64,000 nt of DNA. Origin: Agromyces badenianii (GTDB lineage Bacteria > Actinomycetota > Actinomycetes > Actinomycetales > Microbacteriaceae). Positions within the stretch are counted from its first letter, which is position 1. Every line of letters starts with the position of its first letter. A program made the position numbers and the translations under genes. The stretch covers positions 2,604,001-2,668,000 of the forward strand of contig NZ_CP028913.1 of assembly GCF_003070885.1 (NCBI RefSeq), given 5' to 3'. Shown here piece by piece: positions 7,490 to 14,987 of the stretch. The notes under the pieces were generated by a model, which was given only the letters and a program-made list of their open reading frames with translations, was not told the DNA's origin and made no database searches.

Positions 7490-7546
7490 CTCTGCGCGGG
7501 CGCCCGCACAGAAGAGCTCAGGGCCTCCCGCCAGTACAGTAGGCGG

Positions 7547-8371
7547 GTGACCACCGCCGACTCGCCCGCCGCGGCCGACCGACGCGTCACCTGGCTGCGC
7601 CTCGCGCTGATCGGCGCGATCGGCGGGCTGCTGTCGGGCATGTTCGGCGTCGGCGGCGGCATCCTCATGGTGCCGTTGTTCGTGACCTTCGCCGGCATGG
7701 ACCAACGCCGGGCCTCGGCCACCTCGCTCGCCGCGATCGTGCCGACGGCGATCGCCGGCTCGATCGCCTACTTCGCGAGCGGCGAGGTCGACCTGATTCC
7801 GGCCTTCTTCGTGGCGGCGGGCGGCATCATCGGCTCGTGGGCCGGAGCCCGGCTGCTTCGCCGTCTGCCGCTCGGCTGGCTGCGCTGGATGTTCATCGCC
7901 CTGCTCGTCGCCGTCGCGGTGCGCATGCTCCTCGTCGTGCCCGAACGCACAGCCGCGCATCTCGAGCTCGACGCGCTCACGATCCTCGGCATGGTCGCGC
8001 TCGGTCTCGTGATCGGCGTCGCCTCCGGCCTCTTCGGCATCGGCGGCGGCCTCGTCATGGTGCCGGCGTTCATCCTCTTCTTCGGCATGAGCGACCTGGT
8101 CGCCAAGGGCACCTCGCTCGCCGTGATGATCCCCACCGCGGTCAGCGGCACCATCACGAACGCCCGCGGCGGCGTCGTCGACCTTCGCGCCGGCATCATC
8201 GCCGGCATCGCGGCGACCGCGGCATCGTTCGGTGGCGTCGCGCTCGCACACCTGCTCTCGCCCGAGTGGTCGACGTGGTTGTTCTCGGCGCTTGTTGTGA
8301 TCGCGGCGGTGCAGCTCGCCGTGCGCGCCATCCGGCTGCAGAAGAAGGAGCGGAACGACCGGGTCGCGTGA
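7547..8371 (+). CDS. TauE/SafE family sulfite-exporter-like membrane protein
   Basis: A 274-residue polytopic permease with the two-fold internal repeat of the family. The first half carries GMFGVGGGILMVPLF and the second GLFGIGGGLVMVPAF. About eight hydrophobic segments are visible. Family members export sulfur-containing or organic anions; the substrate here is unknown. The GTG start is supported by a TACAGT box six bases upstream, which fits a leaderless transcript. An 11-bp tandem repeat lies 28 bp after the stop. Confidence 0.9.
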   Translation: MTTADSPAAADRRVTWLRLALIGAIGGLLSGMFGVGGGILMVPLFVTFAGMDQRRASATSLAAIVPTAIAGSIAYFASGEVDLIPAFFVAAGGIIGSWAGARLLRRLPLGWLRWMFIALLVAVAVRMLLVVPERTAAHLELDALTILGMVALGLVIGVASGLFGIGGGLVMVPAFILFFGMSDLVAKGTSLAVMIPTAVSGTITNARGGVVDLRAGIIAGIAATAASFGGVALAHLLSPEWSTWLFSALVVIAAVQLAVRAIRLQKKERNDRVA

Positions 8372-8399
8372 GCCCCGGCCCGCTCGTCGCATTCGCCCT

Positions 8400-8483
8400 G
8401 CTCTCGCTCTGCTCTCGCTCTGCTCTCGCTCTGCTCTCGCTCTGCTCTCGCTCTGCTCTCGCTCTGCTCTCGCTCTGCTCTCG
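8400..8483. repeat. 11-bp tandem repeat, seven full copies
   Basis: GCTCTCGCTCT is repeated seven times perfectly (8400-8476), followed by a seven-base partial copy. It lies between the stops of the convergent TauE-like and sigma-factor genes. The unit length is not a multiple of three and no gene uses it. Confidence 0.95.
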
Positions 8484-8537
8484 AGCATCGTCTCGGGATC
8501 GCGAACTTGATGCTCCCGCGCTGACCGCGTTCCGCGC

Positions 8538-9776
8538 TTAGCTCCGCGCCCGCAGCCGCTCGGCCTTCGACGCGAGGTAGCGCTGCTCCGGGCCGTTCAG
8601 GGTGCGGCGGGCCGCCTCGGCGAACGCGAGCGATGCGGCATCCGCGGCGCCCGATCGTTCGAGCAGGTGGGCGCGCACCGCCCAGGTGCGGTGATGCTCG
8701 GCGAGCGCGGCGCCCGCGGCCCCTGCAGCCGATTCGGATGCCTCGAGCGCCGCCAACCCCGCCTGCGGCCCTTCGACCATGGCGAGCGCGACGATGCGCC
8801 CGAGCGCGACCATGGGGCCGGGCGCGAGGCGATCGAGCAGCTCGTAGAGGCCGAGGATCTCGATCCAGTCGGTGTCGACGCTCGACGGAGCCTCGTCGTG
8901 CACGGCCGCGATCGCCGCCTGCAACTGGTACGGGCCGATCGGGGCGTGATCGAGCACCTCGGTGATGAGGGCGACGCCCTCGTCGATCATGCCGCGATCC
9001 CAGCGGGCGCGGTCCTGCTCGTCGAGCGGCACGAGCCCGCCGGCCCCGTCGGACCGGGCGGCCCGGCGCGCATCGGTGAGCAGCATGAGGGCGAGGAGCC
9101 CGGTCGTCTCCCCCGAAGCGTCGGGATCGGACGCCTGCAGCTGCCTGGTGAGCCGGATCGCCTCGGCAGAGAGGTCGACGCGCGCGAGCTCGTCGCCCGA
9201 GCTCGCCGTGTGGCCCTCGGTGAAGATCAGGTAGAGCACCTGCCGCAGCGCCGCGAGGCGCCCGTCGAGTTCGGTCGGCTGCGGCATCCGGAAGCCCTCG
9301 CCGCTCGCCCTGATGCGGGCCTTCGCGCGCGAGATGCGCTGGGCGACCGTCGCCTCGGGCAGCAGCAGGGCGCGACTGATCTCGGCGGTCGAGAGTCCGC
9401 CGACGGCGCGCAGCGTGAGCACGAGCTGCGCCGGCCGGCTGAGAGCCGGGTGGCAGCACAGGAGGAACAGGGTGAGCGTGTCGTCGACCGCGGCCACGGG
9501 GGCCGGCTCGGGTTCGAGCTCGACGGCGCGCGACTCTCGGCGGCGGCGCGCGACATCCGCTCGCACCTCGTCGATGTAGCGGCGCGAGGCGACGCGCACG
9601 AGCCACGCCCGAGGACTGTCGGGCACCCCGTCGCGCGGCCACTGGGCGGCGGCCGCGATGAGGGCCTCCTGCACGGCGTCTTCGCAGGCCGCGAAGTCGC
9701 CGTACCGCCGCACGAGCACCGCGAGCGCCGATGGTGCGGCTGCTCGCAGCGCCCGGACGGCGTCGGACTCAGGCAT
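8538..9776 (-). CDS. ECF-type RNA polymerase sigma factor with C-terminal extension (ECF42-like)
   Basis: A 412-residue protein. Region sigma2 lies in the first 90 residues (YGDFAACEDAVQEALIAAA, then PRAWLVRVASRRYIDEVR). Region sigma4 follows at about 105-165 (LVLTLRAVGGLSTAEISRAL, VAQRISRAKARIR). About 230 more residues form an alpha-helical, TPR-like extension containing LIFTEGHTASSGDELARVDL. This layout with an upstream DGPF gene is the hallmark of the ECF42 group, where the extension is needed for activity. It is 65 bp downstream of the DGPF gene on the same strand. No anti-sigma factor is seen. Confidence 0.92.
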   Translation of the reverse strand: MPESDAVRALRAAAPSALAVLVRRYGDFAACEDAVQEALIAAAAQWPRDGVPDSPRAWLVRVASRRYIDEVRADVARRRRESRAVELEPEPAPVAAVDDTLTLFLLCCHPALSRPAQLVLTLRAVGGLSTAEISRALLLPEATVAQRISRAKARIRASGEGFRMPQPTELDGRLAALRQVLYLIFTEGHTASSGDELARVDLSAEAIRLTRQLQASDPDASGETTGLLALMLLTDARRAARSDGAGGLVPLDEQDRARWDRGMIDEGVALITEVLDHAPIGPYQLQAAIAAVHDEAPSSVDTDWIEILGLYELLDRLAPGPMVALGRIVALAMVEGPQAGLAALEASESAAGAAGAALAEHHRTWAVRAHLLERSGAADAASLAFAEAARRTLNGPEQRYLASKAERLRARS

Positions 9777-9841
9777 TCCTCGTCACGCCTCCTCAGGTCG
9801 TGCCTCAGGTCGTGTCTCCGGTCGCGTCTCGTCCCGCCTCG

Positions 9842-10216
9842 TCACACGTCGGAGCCCGAGGCCATCTCGAGCACGGGGCGCACCTCGACGAGGCCGAACT
9901 GCGACTCGGGGAAGCGTGCGGCGATCTCGACGGCTCGCGTCTCGCTCTCGCAATCGACGAGGTAGAACCCGGCGAGCAGCTCCTTCGTCTCGGCGAACGG
10001 CCCGTCGCTGGCGACCGTGCCGGCGTCGTCGTGCGTGACGCGCTTGGCGAGTGAGATGTCGGCGAGCGCCTCGCCGGCGACGAACTCCCCGCTCGAGGCG
10101 AGATCGTCGCTGATGCCCTGGTAGTACTCGTATCCCTCGGCCTGCTGCTCGGGCGTGAAGCCGTTCCACACGGCCCGCGAGGCGGGGTTGCTGTAGATCT
10201 GGATCAGGTACTTCAT
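9842..10216 (-). CDS. YCII-related DGPF-domain protein
   Basis: A 124-residue protein beginning MKYLIQIYSNPAS and carrying the signature SDGPFAETKELLAGFYLVDC. The fold is ferredoxin-like (YCII-related). Biochemical role is unknown. Such genes are the standard partners and targets of ECF42-type sigma factors. GAAGGAGCG lies before the ATG. A sequence resembling the ECF42 promoter lies upstream, so the pair is probably autoregulated. Confidence 0.92.
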   Translation of the reverse strand: MKYLIQIYSNPASRAVWNGFTPEQQAEGYEYYQGISDDLASSGEFVAGEALADISLAKRVTHDDAGTVASDGPFAETKELLAGFYLVDCESETRAVEIAARFPESQFGLVEVRPVLEMASGSDV

Positions 10217-10264
10217 CGGAATCGCTCCTTCTCTCGGGAGGCAGAACCGCGCTCCCACCAGTAT

Positions 10265-10291
10265 GTCGAAGCCGGGGCGCGATTCTCGACT
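10265..10291 (-). promoter_or_regulatory. Putative ECF42-type promoter for the DGPF-sigma operon
   Basis: On the minus strand, AGTCGA (10291-10286) and CGAC (10268-10265) are separated by 17 bases. The reported ECF42 target pattern is TGTCGA at -35 and CG(A/T)C at -10, so one base of the -35 element differs. It lies 49 bp upstream of the DGPF start. Confidence 0.5.
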
Positions 10292-10376
10292 GACGAGGCC
10301 CTCCCTTCTCTCAAGGGCTTGACACTCGCGGGCGGGTTGAGCAGAGTTCGAGCAGCGCCGGGAGGAGGTACCTGCA

Positions 10377-11501
10377 ATGTCGAGTGAGCCGAGGACGTTC
10401 GGCCTCGAGGAGGAGTTCGTCTTCCTCGACCCCGAGACGCTGCGACCTGCGGATGTCGCGGCGGGCGCGTTCCGCAGCCTCTCGGGCCGAGCGGCGTTGA
10501 AGCCGATCACGCACCGCGAGTTCCTCGCGTCGCAGGTCGAGCACGCCTCGACGGTGTTCACCTCGATGGAGGAGGCGCACACCGCGCTCGTCGCGTTCCG
10601 GCGGGAACTCGCCGCAGAAGCGGGTCGACTCGGCGTGAACGTCGCGAGCATCGGTGCGCCGCCCGATGCGCAGGCCTTCCCCACGGTCACCGATCTGCCC
10701 CGCTATCTGCGCATCGTCGACGACATGGGCGGGGTGATCGCCGACCACCAGATCCAGGGTCTTCACGTGCACGTCGGAATTCCCGATCATGAAGCGGGCG
10801 TGCGGGCGCTCAACGTGTCGCGCACGTGGCTGCCGTTCTTCTCCGCGCTGACCGGCAATTCGCCAATCTGGCGCGGGCACGACACCGGCTATGAGAGCTG
10901 GCGCAACGTCGCGCAGCGGCGGTGGACGACCACCGGGTGCCCGCCGGTCTTCCGTGACGGCGCCGACTACGACCGTCGGCTCGAGCGGCTCATCGGCATC
11001 GGAGGCATGAAGGATCGGGCGATCATCATGTGGAACGCACGGCTCTCGCCGCACGTGCCGACCCTCGAGATCCGCGTCGCCGACGCGCAGCTTGAGGCGT
11101 GGTCGTCGGTGCTGCTCGCGGCGCTCTGCCGCGCACTCGTCTCGTGCGTCGTCGATGAGGGGCTCGGCCGGGCGCGATCGGTGCAGCCGACGGATGAATC
11201 GGCGCCCGGGCCCGAACTCCTGAACGCGTCACTGCTGCACTCGGCGCACTCGGGTCTGAGCGCGGAAGTGCTCGATCCCGTGCTCGCCGAGCTTCGGCCG
11301 GCCGAGGAGACGCTGGAGCGAGCCCTCCGAGTGCTGCAGCCCGCCCTCGAGGCGAGCGGCGACCTGGAGCTCGTGCGCGACGGATTCGAGCGACTGCTGC
11401 GCGACGGCACGGGGGCCGCGCGCCAGCGCACTGCCTTCGCCGCGAACGGCCTGCCAGGCCTGCGAGCGTTGTACGAGCCGACCTTCGCCGCCTCGCGCTA
11501 G
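10377..11501 (+). CDS. Carboxylate-amine ligase, YbdK/glutamate-cysteine ligase 2 family
   Basis: A 374-residue ATP-dependent ligase of the GCS2 family. Motifs are FGLEEEFVFLDPETL at the N-terminus, then SQVEHAS, QGLHVHVGI, LTGNSPIW and PTLEIRVADAQ. E. coli YbdK has weak glutamate-cysteine ligase activity. Actinobacteria often carry several paralogues with unproven substrates, so the physiological role is open. A strong GGAGGAGG ribosome site lies before the ATG. The stop overlaps that of the convergent downstream gene (shared CTAG). Confidence 0.9.
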   Translation: MSSEPRTFGLEEEFVFLDPETLRPADVAAGAFRSLSGRAALKPITHREFLASQVEHASTVFTSMEEAHTALVAFRRELAAEAGRLGVNVASIGAPPDAQAFPTVTDLPRYLRIVDDMGGVIADHQIQGLHVHVGIPDHEAGVRALNVSRTWLPFFSALTGNSPIWRGHDTGYESWRNVAQRRWTTTGCPPVFRDGADYDRRLERLIGIGGMKDRAIIMWNARLSPHVPTLEIRVADAQLEAWSSVLLAALCRALVSCVVDEGLGRARSVQPTDESAPGPELLNASLLHSAHSGLSAEVLDPVLAELRPAEETLERALRVLQPALEASGDLELVRDGFERLLRDGTGAARQRTAFAANGLPGLRALYEPTFAASR

Positions 11502-12328
11502 CAGCCGGGGCCCGACGGGTTGGCCTTGCAGTCGCCGTTGGTCAGCACCGTGTCGAACGTGCCGACGAGCACGCGTTGGGCCTCGCCAGCCACGGCGAGC
11601 GTGCCGGCGATCGACCGCCAGCCCGAGCCCGCGAACCGGTACTCGGCGCGCAGCACGACGTCGAGCGCGACGGTGTACTCGCCGGATTCCGCGTAGACGT
11701 GGCTCGTGTCGGTCGCGCTGAACTCGCGCTGCCCGAGCGCCGACCACGGAGCACCGGGGCCCCCACTTTCGACGAGGGCGCCGTCGCTGTGCGACCACCG
11801 GTAGCCGACGGGCGTGAACCGCACATCGGCGGGCTGGCCGAGCAGCGTGCCCGACACCACCTGCACGGATGCCGCCGCCACGAAGTTCGCCGGGAGGTCT
11901 TCGACCGCCCAACCGCCCGGCTCCATGCCGTTGCCGGGCTTCGCTGGCACGAACGACGCGATGTCGCGAAGAGTCACGACGACCGCCGGAGCGGGTGCCG
12001 TCGGCTCCGGCTCCGCCGCCGGCAGCCCTGCACACAACGCCCAATTCAGCGGGCTGCAGTTCTCCGATATCGTCCGCTGCGGCGCGTCGTCACGCGAACT
12101 GACCTCATTCGTGGTCGCCTCGTCGCTCGACCCAATCGGGGAAGATTCGCCTGGACTGCCCGGCTCGGAGTTTTCAAGTTCCGCGTAAAGCTCTGTATGA
12201 CTACCTTCATTGGAGCCCCCGCACGCCCCAGCCATCGCTTCCCAGTCTTCACAACCGGCGCTGGTAGCTACCGCGCCATACGACGACAGGAGCGCTGCAA
12301 CTATCAGCAGCCGTCCGAGTTGTCCCAT
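11498..12328 (-). CDS. Secreted protein with possible PKD-like region, unknown function
   Basis: A 276-residue protein. The N-terminus LGRLLIVAALLSSYGAVATS looks like a signal peptide, followed by a low-complexity Gly/Ser/Glu stretch to about residue 80. The C-terminal half contains FTPVGYRWSHSDGALVES and FSATDTSHVYAESGEYTV, which resembles a PKD-type Ig-like fold. Four cysteines lie in the first 95 residues and two near the end (NGDCKANPSGPGC), so disulphides are possible. It overlaps the upstream lipoprotein gene by 25 bases, so the two are probably co-translated. Confidence 0.7.
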   Translation of the reverse strand: MGQLGRLLIVAALLSSYGAVATSAGCEDWEAMAGACGGSNEGSHTELYAELENSEPGSPGESSPIGSSDEATTNEVSSRDDAPQRTISENCSPLNWALCAGLPAAEPEPTAPAPAVVVTLRDIASFVPAKPGNGMEPGGWAVEDLPANFVAAASVQVVSGTLLGQPADVRFTPVGYRWSHSDGALVESGGPGAPWSALGQREFSATDTSHVYAESGEYTVALDVVLRAEYRFAGSGWRSIAGTLAVAGEAQRVLVGTFDTVLTNGDCKANPSGPGC

Positions 12329-12894
12329 AGCTCCGTCGAATCTACGAGAAGGCGCTTCGATCCCTCAGACTCACCGACGAGGCGAACGAGCGATCTGGTT
12401 AGCGGCTGGCGGCCCTCAGGAGTAACGAACTGTCCTGATGAATTCACGATCCCTGATTGTGAGTAGTCGACACACACGTACATCTGGACATCAGCAACGG
12501 GCCCAGGAGTCTCTGCGCTCTGTGCCAGCTCGAAGTCGCGCCGCTCGATTGTTCCTGTCGTCCTCAGCCCCGCGGCGTGGAACTCAGCGAGCGAGGCAAT
12601 GAAGTCTGGTGCGTAACGAGGAGTGGTGACCGACTCGATCGCCGAGGAGTCGGCAGTAGGATTCGCGCTTAGTCCGTCTGACACGAGCGCGAAGTCTTCA
12701 TACGCCTCGACCGCAGCCGCGAGGGCCTCCTCGTCGGAGGCGAAGATCGGCTCCGCAGCGTCAGGCGAAGACGTCTGCGACGGCGCCGGATCGCCGCTCG
12801 TGCACCCGCTCAACAGCAGCGCGAGGGCCCCGGCTGCGGCGAGCGCGGCGACGGTGCTGCGACCGTGCCGGGTCGCGGAGCGAGAGAGGGACAT
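12304..12894 (-). CDS. Predicted lipoprotein, unknown function
   Basis: A 196-residue protein with a clear lipoprotein signal: basic N-terminus, hydrophobic AALAAAGALALLLSGC and lipobox Cys near residue 31. The mature part starts with a Ser/Pro/Thr linker. It then has a compact domain containing EEALAAAVEAYEDFALVSDG and VYVCVDYSQSG-like segments (NTF2-like folds look similar, but this is not secure). TAGGGT lies seven bases before the ATG, suggesting leaderless transcription. It forms a two-gene unit with the downstream secreted protein, probably an envelope pair. Confidence 0.75.
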   Translation of the reverse strand: MSLSRSATRHGRSTVAALAAAGALALLLSGCTSGDPAPSQTSSPDAAEPIFASDEEALAAAVEAYEDFALVSDGLSANPTADSSAIESVTTPRYAPDFIASLAEFHAAGLRTTGTIERRDFELAQSAETPGPVADVQMYVCVDYSQSGIVNSSGQFVTPEGRQPLTRSLVRLVGESEGSKRLLVDSTELWDNSDGC

Positions 12895-13253
12895 GGCGAA
12901 TACCCTAGGCGAGCCGGCCCGCCGCTCGAGGGGTTATCCACAGCCTGCATCGCGCGCAGGCAGACGCACTCCGGCGCCCATTCCCGCCGTTCATCGCCCT
13001 GACGCAACGAACGCGCGCCAAAGCGCCGGTCGTCGAGGATTTCGCCCTCGGTGAACGCAGGCGATGGATGCCCCGTGGCGCTTGCGTCTCATCGCGCCCC
13101 ATGTGAGGCTGAATCGCTGCGATGTCGTACGGGGGTGCGATGCTGCAGGTCGAGCGAGGGGCGCGGCTGCCCTGGCCGATACCGCGCGTGCAAGAACGCG
13201 CCGCGGGTGCCGGTGTCCGCTCGATTTCCCTGAGTCCTCGCGATGGAGACGCC
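12895..13253. other. Divergent intergenic region with one DnaA-box-like 9-mer
   Basis: About 360 bp between the lipoprotein gene (leftward) and the ABC exporter (rightward), with no credible gene. It contains TTATCCACA at 12934-12942, a perfect match to the DnaA-box consensus, but only one copy. Promoters for both directions should lie here. Confidence 0.45.
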
Positions 13254-14987
13254 ATGCTCGGAAAAATCCTCGTCCGATACCTGAAACCTTACAAATGGCT
13301 CCTGCTCGGTGTGCTGGTGTTCCAGTTCATCTCGGCGCTGGCCAGCCTCTACCTGCCGAGCCTGAACGCCGACATCATCGACCAGGGCGTCTCGAAGGGC
13401 GACACGGCGTACATCTGGTCGACCGGCACGTTCATGCTCGCGATCTCGCTCGCGCAGATCGTCGCCGCGATCATCGCCACCTACTTCGCGGCGAAGGCCG
13501 CGATGCGCGTCGGTCGCGACATCCGCAATGACATCTTCGACAAGGTCAGCGCCTTCTCGGAGCGCGAGGTGTCGCACTTCGGCCCGGGCTCGCTCATCAC
13601 CCGCAACACGAACGATGTGCAGCAGGTGCAGATGCTGGCCATGACCGGCGCCACCATGCTCGTGAGCGCGCCGCTGCTCGCGATCGGCGGCATCATCATG
13701 GCGCTGCGGCAAGACCTCGGACTCAGCTGGCTGATCTGGACGGCGGTGCTCATCATCCTCGTCGTCGCCGTCTTCGTGATCAGCCGCATGGTGCCGCTGT
13801 TCCGCAGCTTCCAGGCCAAGCTCGACGCGGTGAACCGGGTGCTGCGCGAGCAGCTCACCGGCATCCGCGTGGTGCGGGCATTCGTGCGCGAGAACATCGA
13901 AGAGGAGCGCTTCCGCGGGGCGAACACCGACATCATGGACGTCGGCCGTCGTGTGGGCACGCTCTTCATCACGCTGTTCCCGCTCTTCATGCTCGTGCTC
14001 AACGTCACGGTCATCGGCGTGATCTGGTTCGGCGCGGTCGAGGTCGACGAGGGCAACGTGCAGATCGGCACGCTCTTCGCGTTCATGCAGTACGTCGGCA
14101 TCATCCTCGGCGGCGTGCTCATGGCCGCGTTCACGACGATCATGATCCCGCGCGCCGCGGTGTCGGGCGAGCGCATCGGCGAGGTGCTCGCGAGCGAGTC
14201 CACGCTCACGCGGCCCGCCGATCCGGTGACGCAGTTCTCGGCGCCCGGCACGGTCGAGTACCGCGACGTCGAGTTCGCCTACCCCGGCGCTCAGCACCCC
14301 GTGCTCGCGGGCATCTCGTTCCGCGCCGACCGCGGTGAGACCGTCGCGATCGTCGGCTCGACGGGCGCAGGCAAGACGACGCTCGTCTCGCTCATCCCGC
14401 GCCTCTTCGACGCGACCGGCGGCTCCGTGCTCGTCAACGGCGTCGACGTGCGCGACGCCGACCTCGACCGGCTCTGGGCGACGATCGGCCTCGTGCCGCA
14501 GCGTCCCTTCCTGTTCGCCGGCACCGTGGCATCCAACCTGCGATTCGGTCGTGAGGATGCCACGGACGAAGAGCTCTGGAAGGCGCTCGAGATCGCGCAG
14601 GGTCGCGACTTCGTCGCCGAGATGGAGGGCGGCCTGAACGCCCGCATCGCGCAGGGCGGCACCAACGTGTCGGGCGGCCAGCGCCAGCGGCTCGCGATCG
14701 CGCGAGCGATCGTGCACAACCCCGGCATCCTCGTCTTCGACGACTCGTTCTCGGCGCTCGACCTCACGACCGACGCGAGACTGCGGCAAGCGCTCTGGCG
14801 GGAGCTGCCGGAGGTGACGAAGATCGTCGTGGCACAGCGCGTGTCGACGATCACCGACGCAGACCGCATCATCGTGCTCGACGACGGAGGCATGGTCGGC
14901 ATCGGCACGCACGACGAGCTCCTCGGAACGTGCGAGACGTACCGCCAGATCGTCGAATCGCAGCTCGGAGTGGAGGCACAGGCATGA
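13254..14987 (+). CDS. ABC exporter half-transporter 1 (membrane domain plus ATPase)
   Basis: A 577-residue fused permease-ATPase. Six transmembrane helices occupy the first 320 residues, with the coupling region AFSEREVSHFGPGSLITRNT. The ATPase has Walker A GSTGAGKTT near residue 370, signature NVSGGQRQRLAIARAI, and Walker B ILVFDDSFSALDL. The Asp-Asp in Walker B replaces the usual Asp-Glu, so its catalytic site is probably degenerate, as in heterodimeric exporters such as TmrAB or BmrCD. The start at 13254 follows GATGGAGACGCC. It overlaps the next gene by four bases. Confidence 0.93.
   Translation: MLGKILVRYLKPYKWLLLGVLVFQFISALASLYLPSLNADIIDQGVSKGDTAYIWSTGTFMLAISLAQIVAAIIATYFAAKAAMRVGRDIRNDIFDKVSAFSEREVSHFGPGSLITRNTNDVQQVQMLAMTGATMLVSAPLLAIGGIIMALRQDLGLSWLIWTAVLIILVVAVFVISRMVPLFRSFQAKLDAVNRVLREQLTGIRVVRAFVRENIEEERFRGANTDIMDVGRRVGTLFITLFPLFMLVLNVTVIGVIWFGAVEVDEGNVQIGTLFAFMQYVGIILGGVLMAAFTTIMIPRAAVSGERIGEVLASESTLTRPADPVTQFSAPGTVEYRDVEFAYPGAQHPVLAGISFRADRGETVAIVGSTGAGKTTLVSLIPRLFDATGGSVLVNGVDVRDADLDRLWATIGLVPQRPFLFAGTVASNLRFGREDATDEELWKALEIAQGRDFVAEMEGGLNARIAQGGTNVSGGQRQRLAIARAIVHNPGILVFDDSFSALDLTTDARLRQALWRELPEVTKIVVAQRVSTITDADRIIVLDDGGMVGIGTHDELLGTCETYRQIVESQLGVEAQA

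Noticed and set aside
8400..8483. Possible CRISPR array
   Set aside because: The 11-bp units are directly adjacent with no spacers, and no cas genes are present.
12934..12942. Replication-origin candidate from a DnaA box
   Set aside because: Only a single 9-mer occurs, with no box cluster, no AT-rich unwinding element and no dnaA or dnaN nearby.
14930..14983. Upstream start for the second ABC half-transporter
   Set aside because: That reading overlaps the first subunit by 58 bases, whereas the ATG at 14984 gives the usual ATGA coupling and has GGAGGC upstream.
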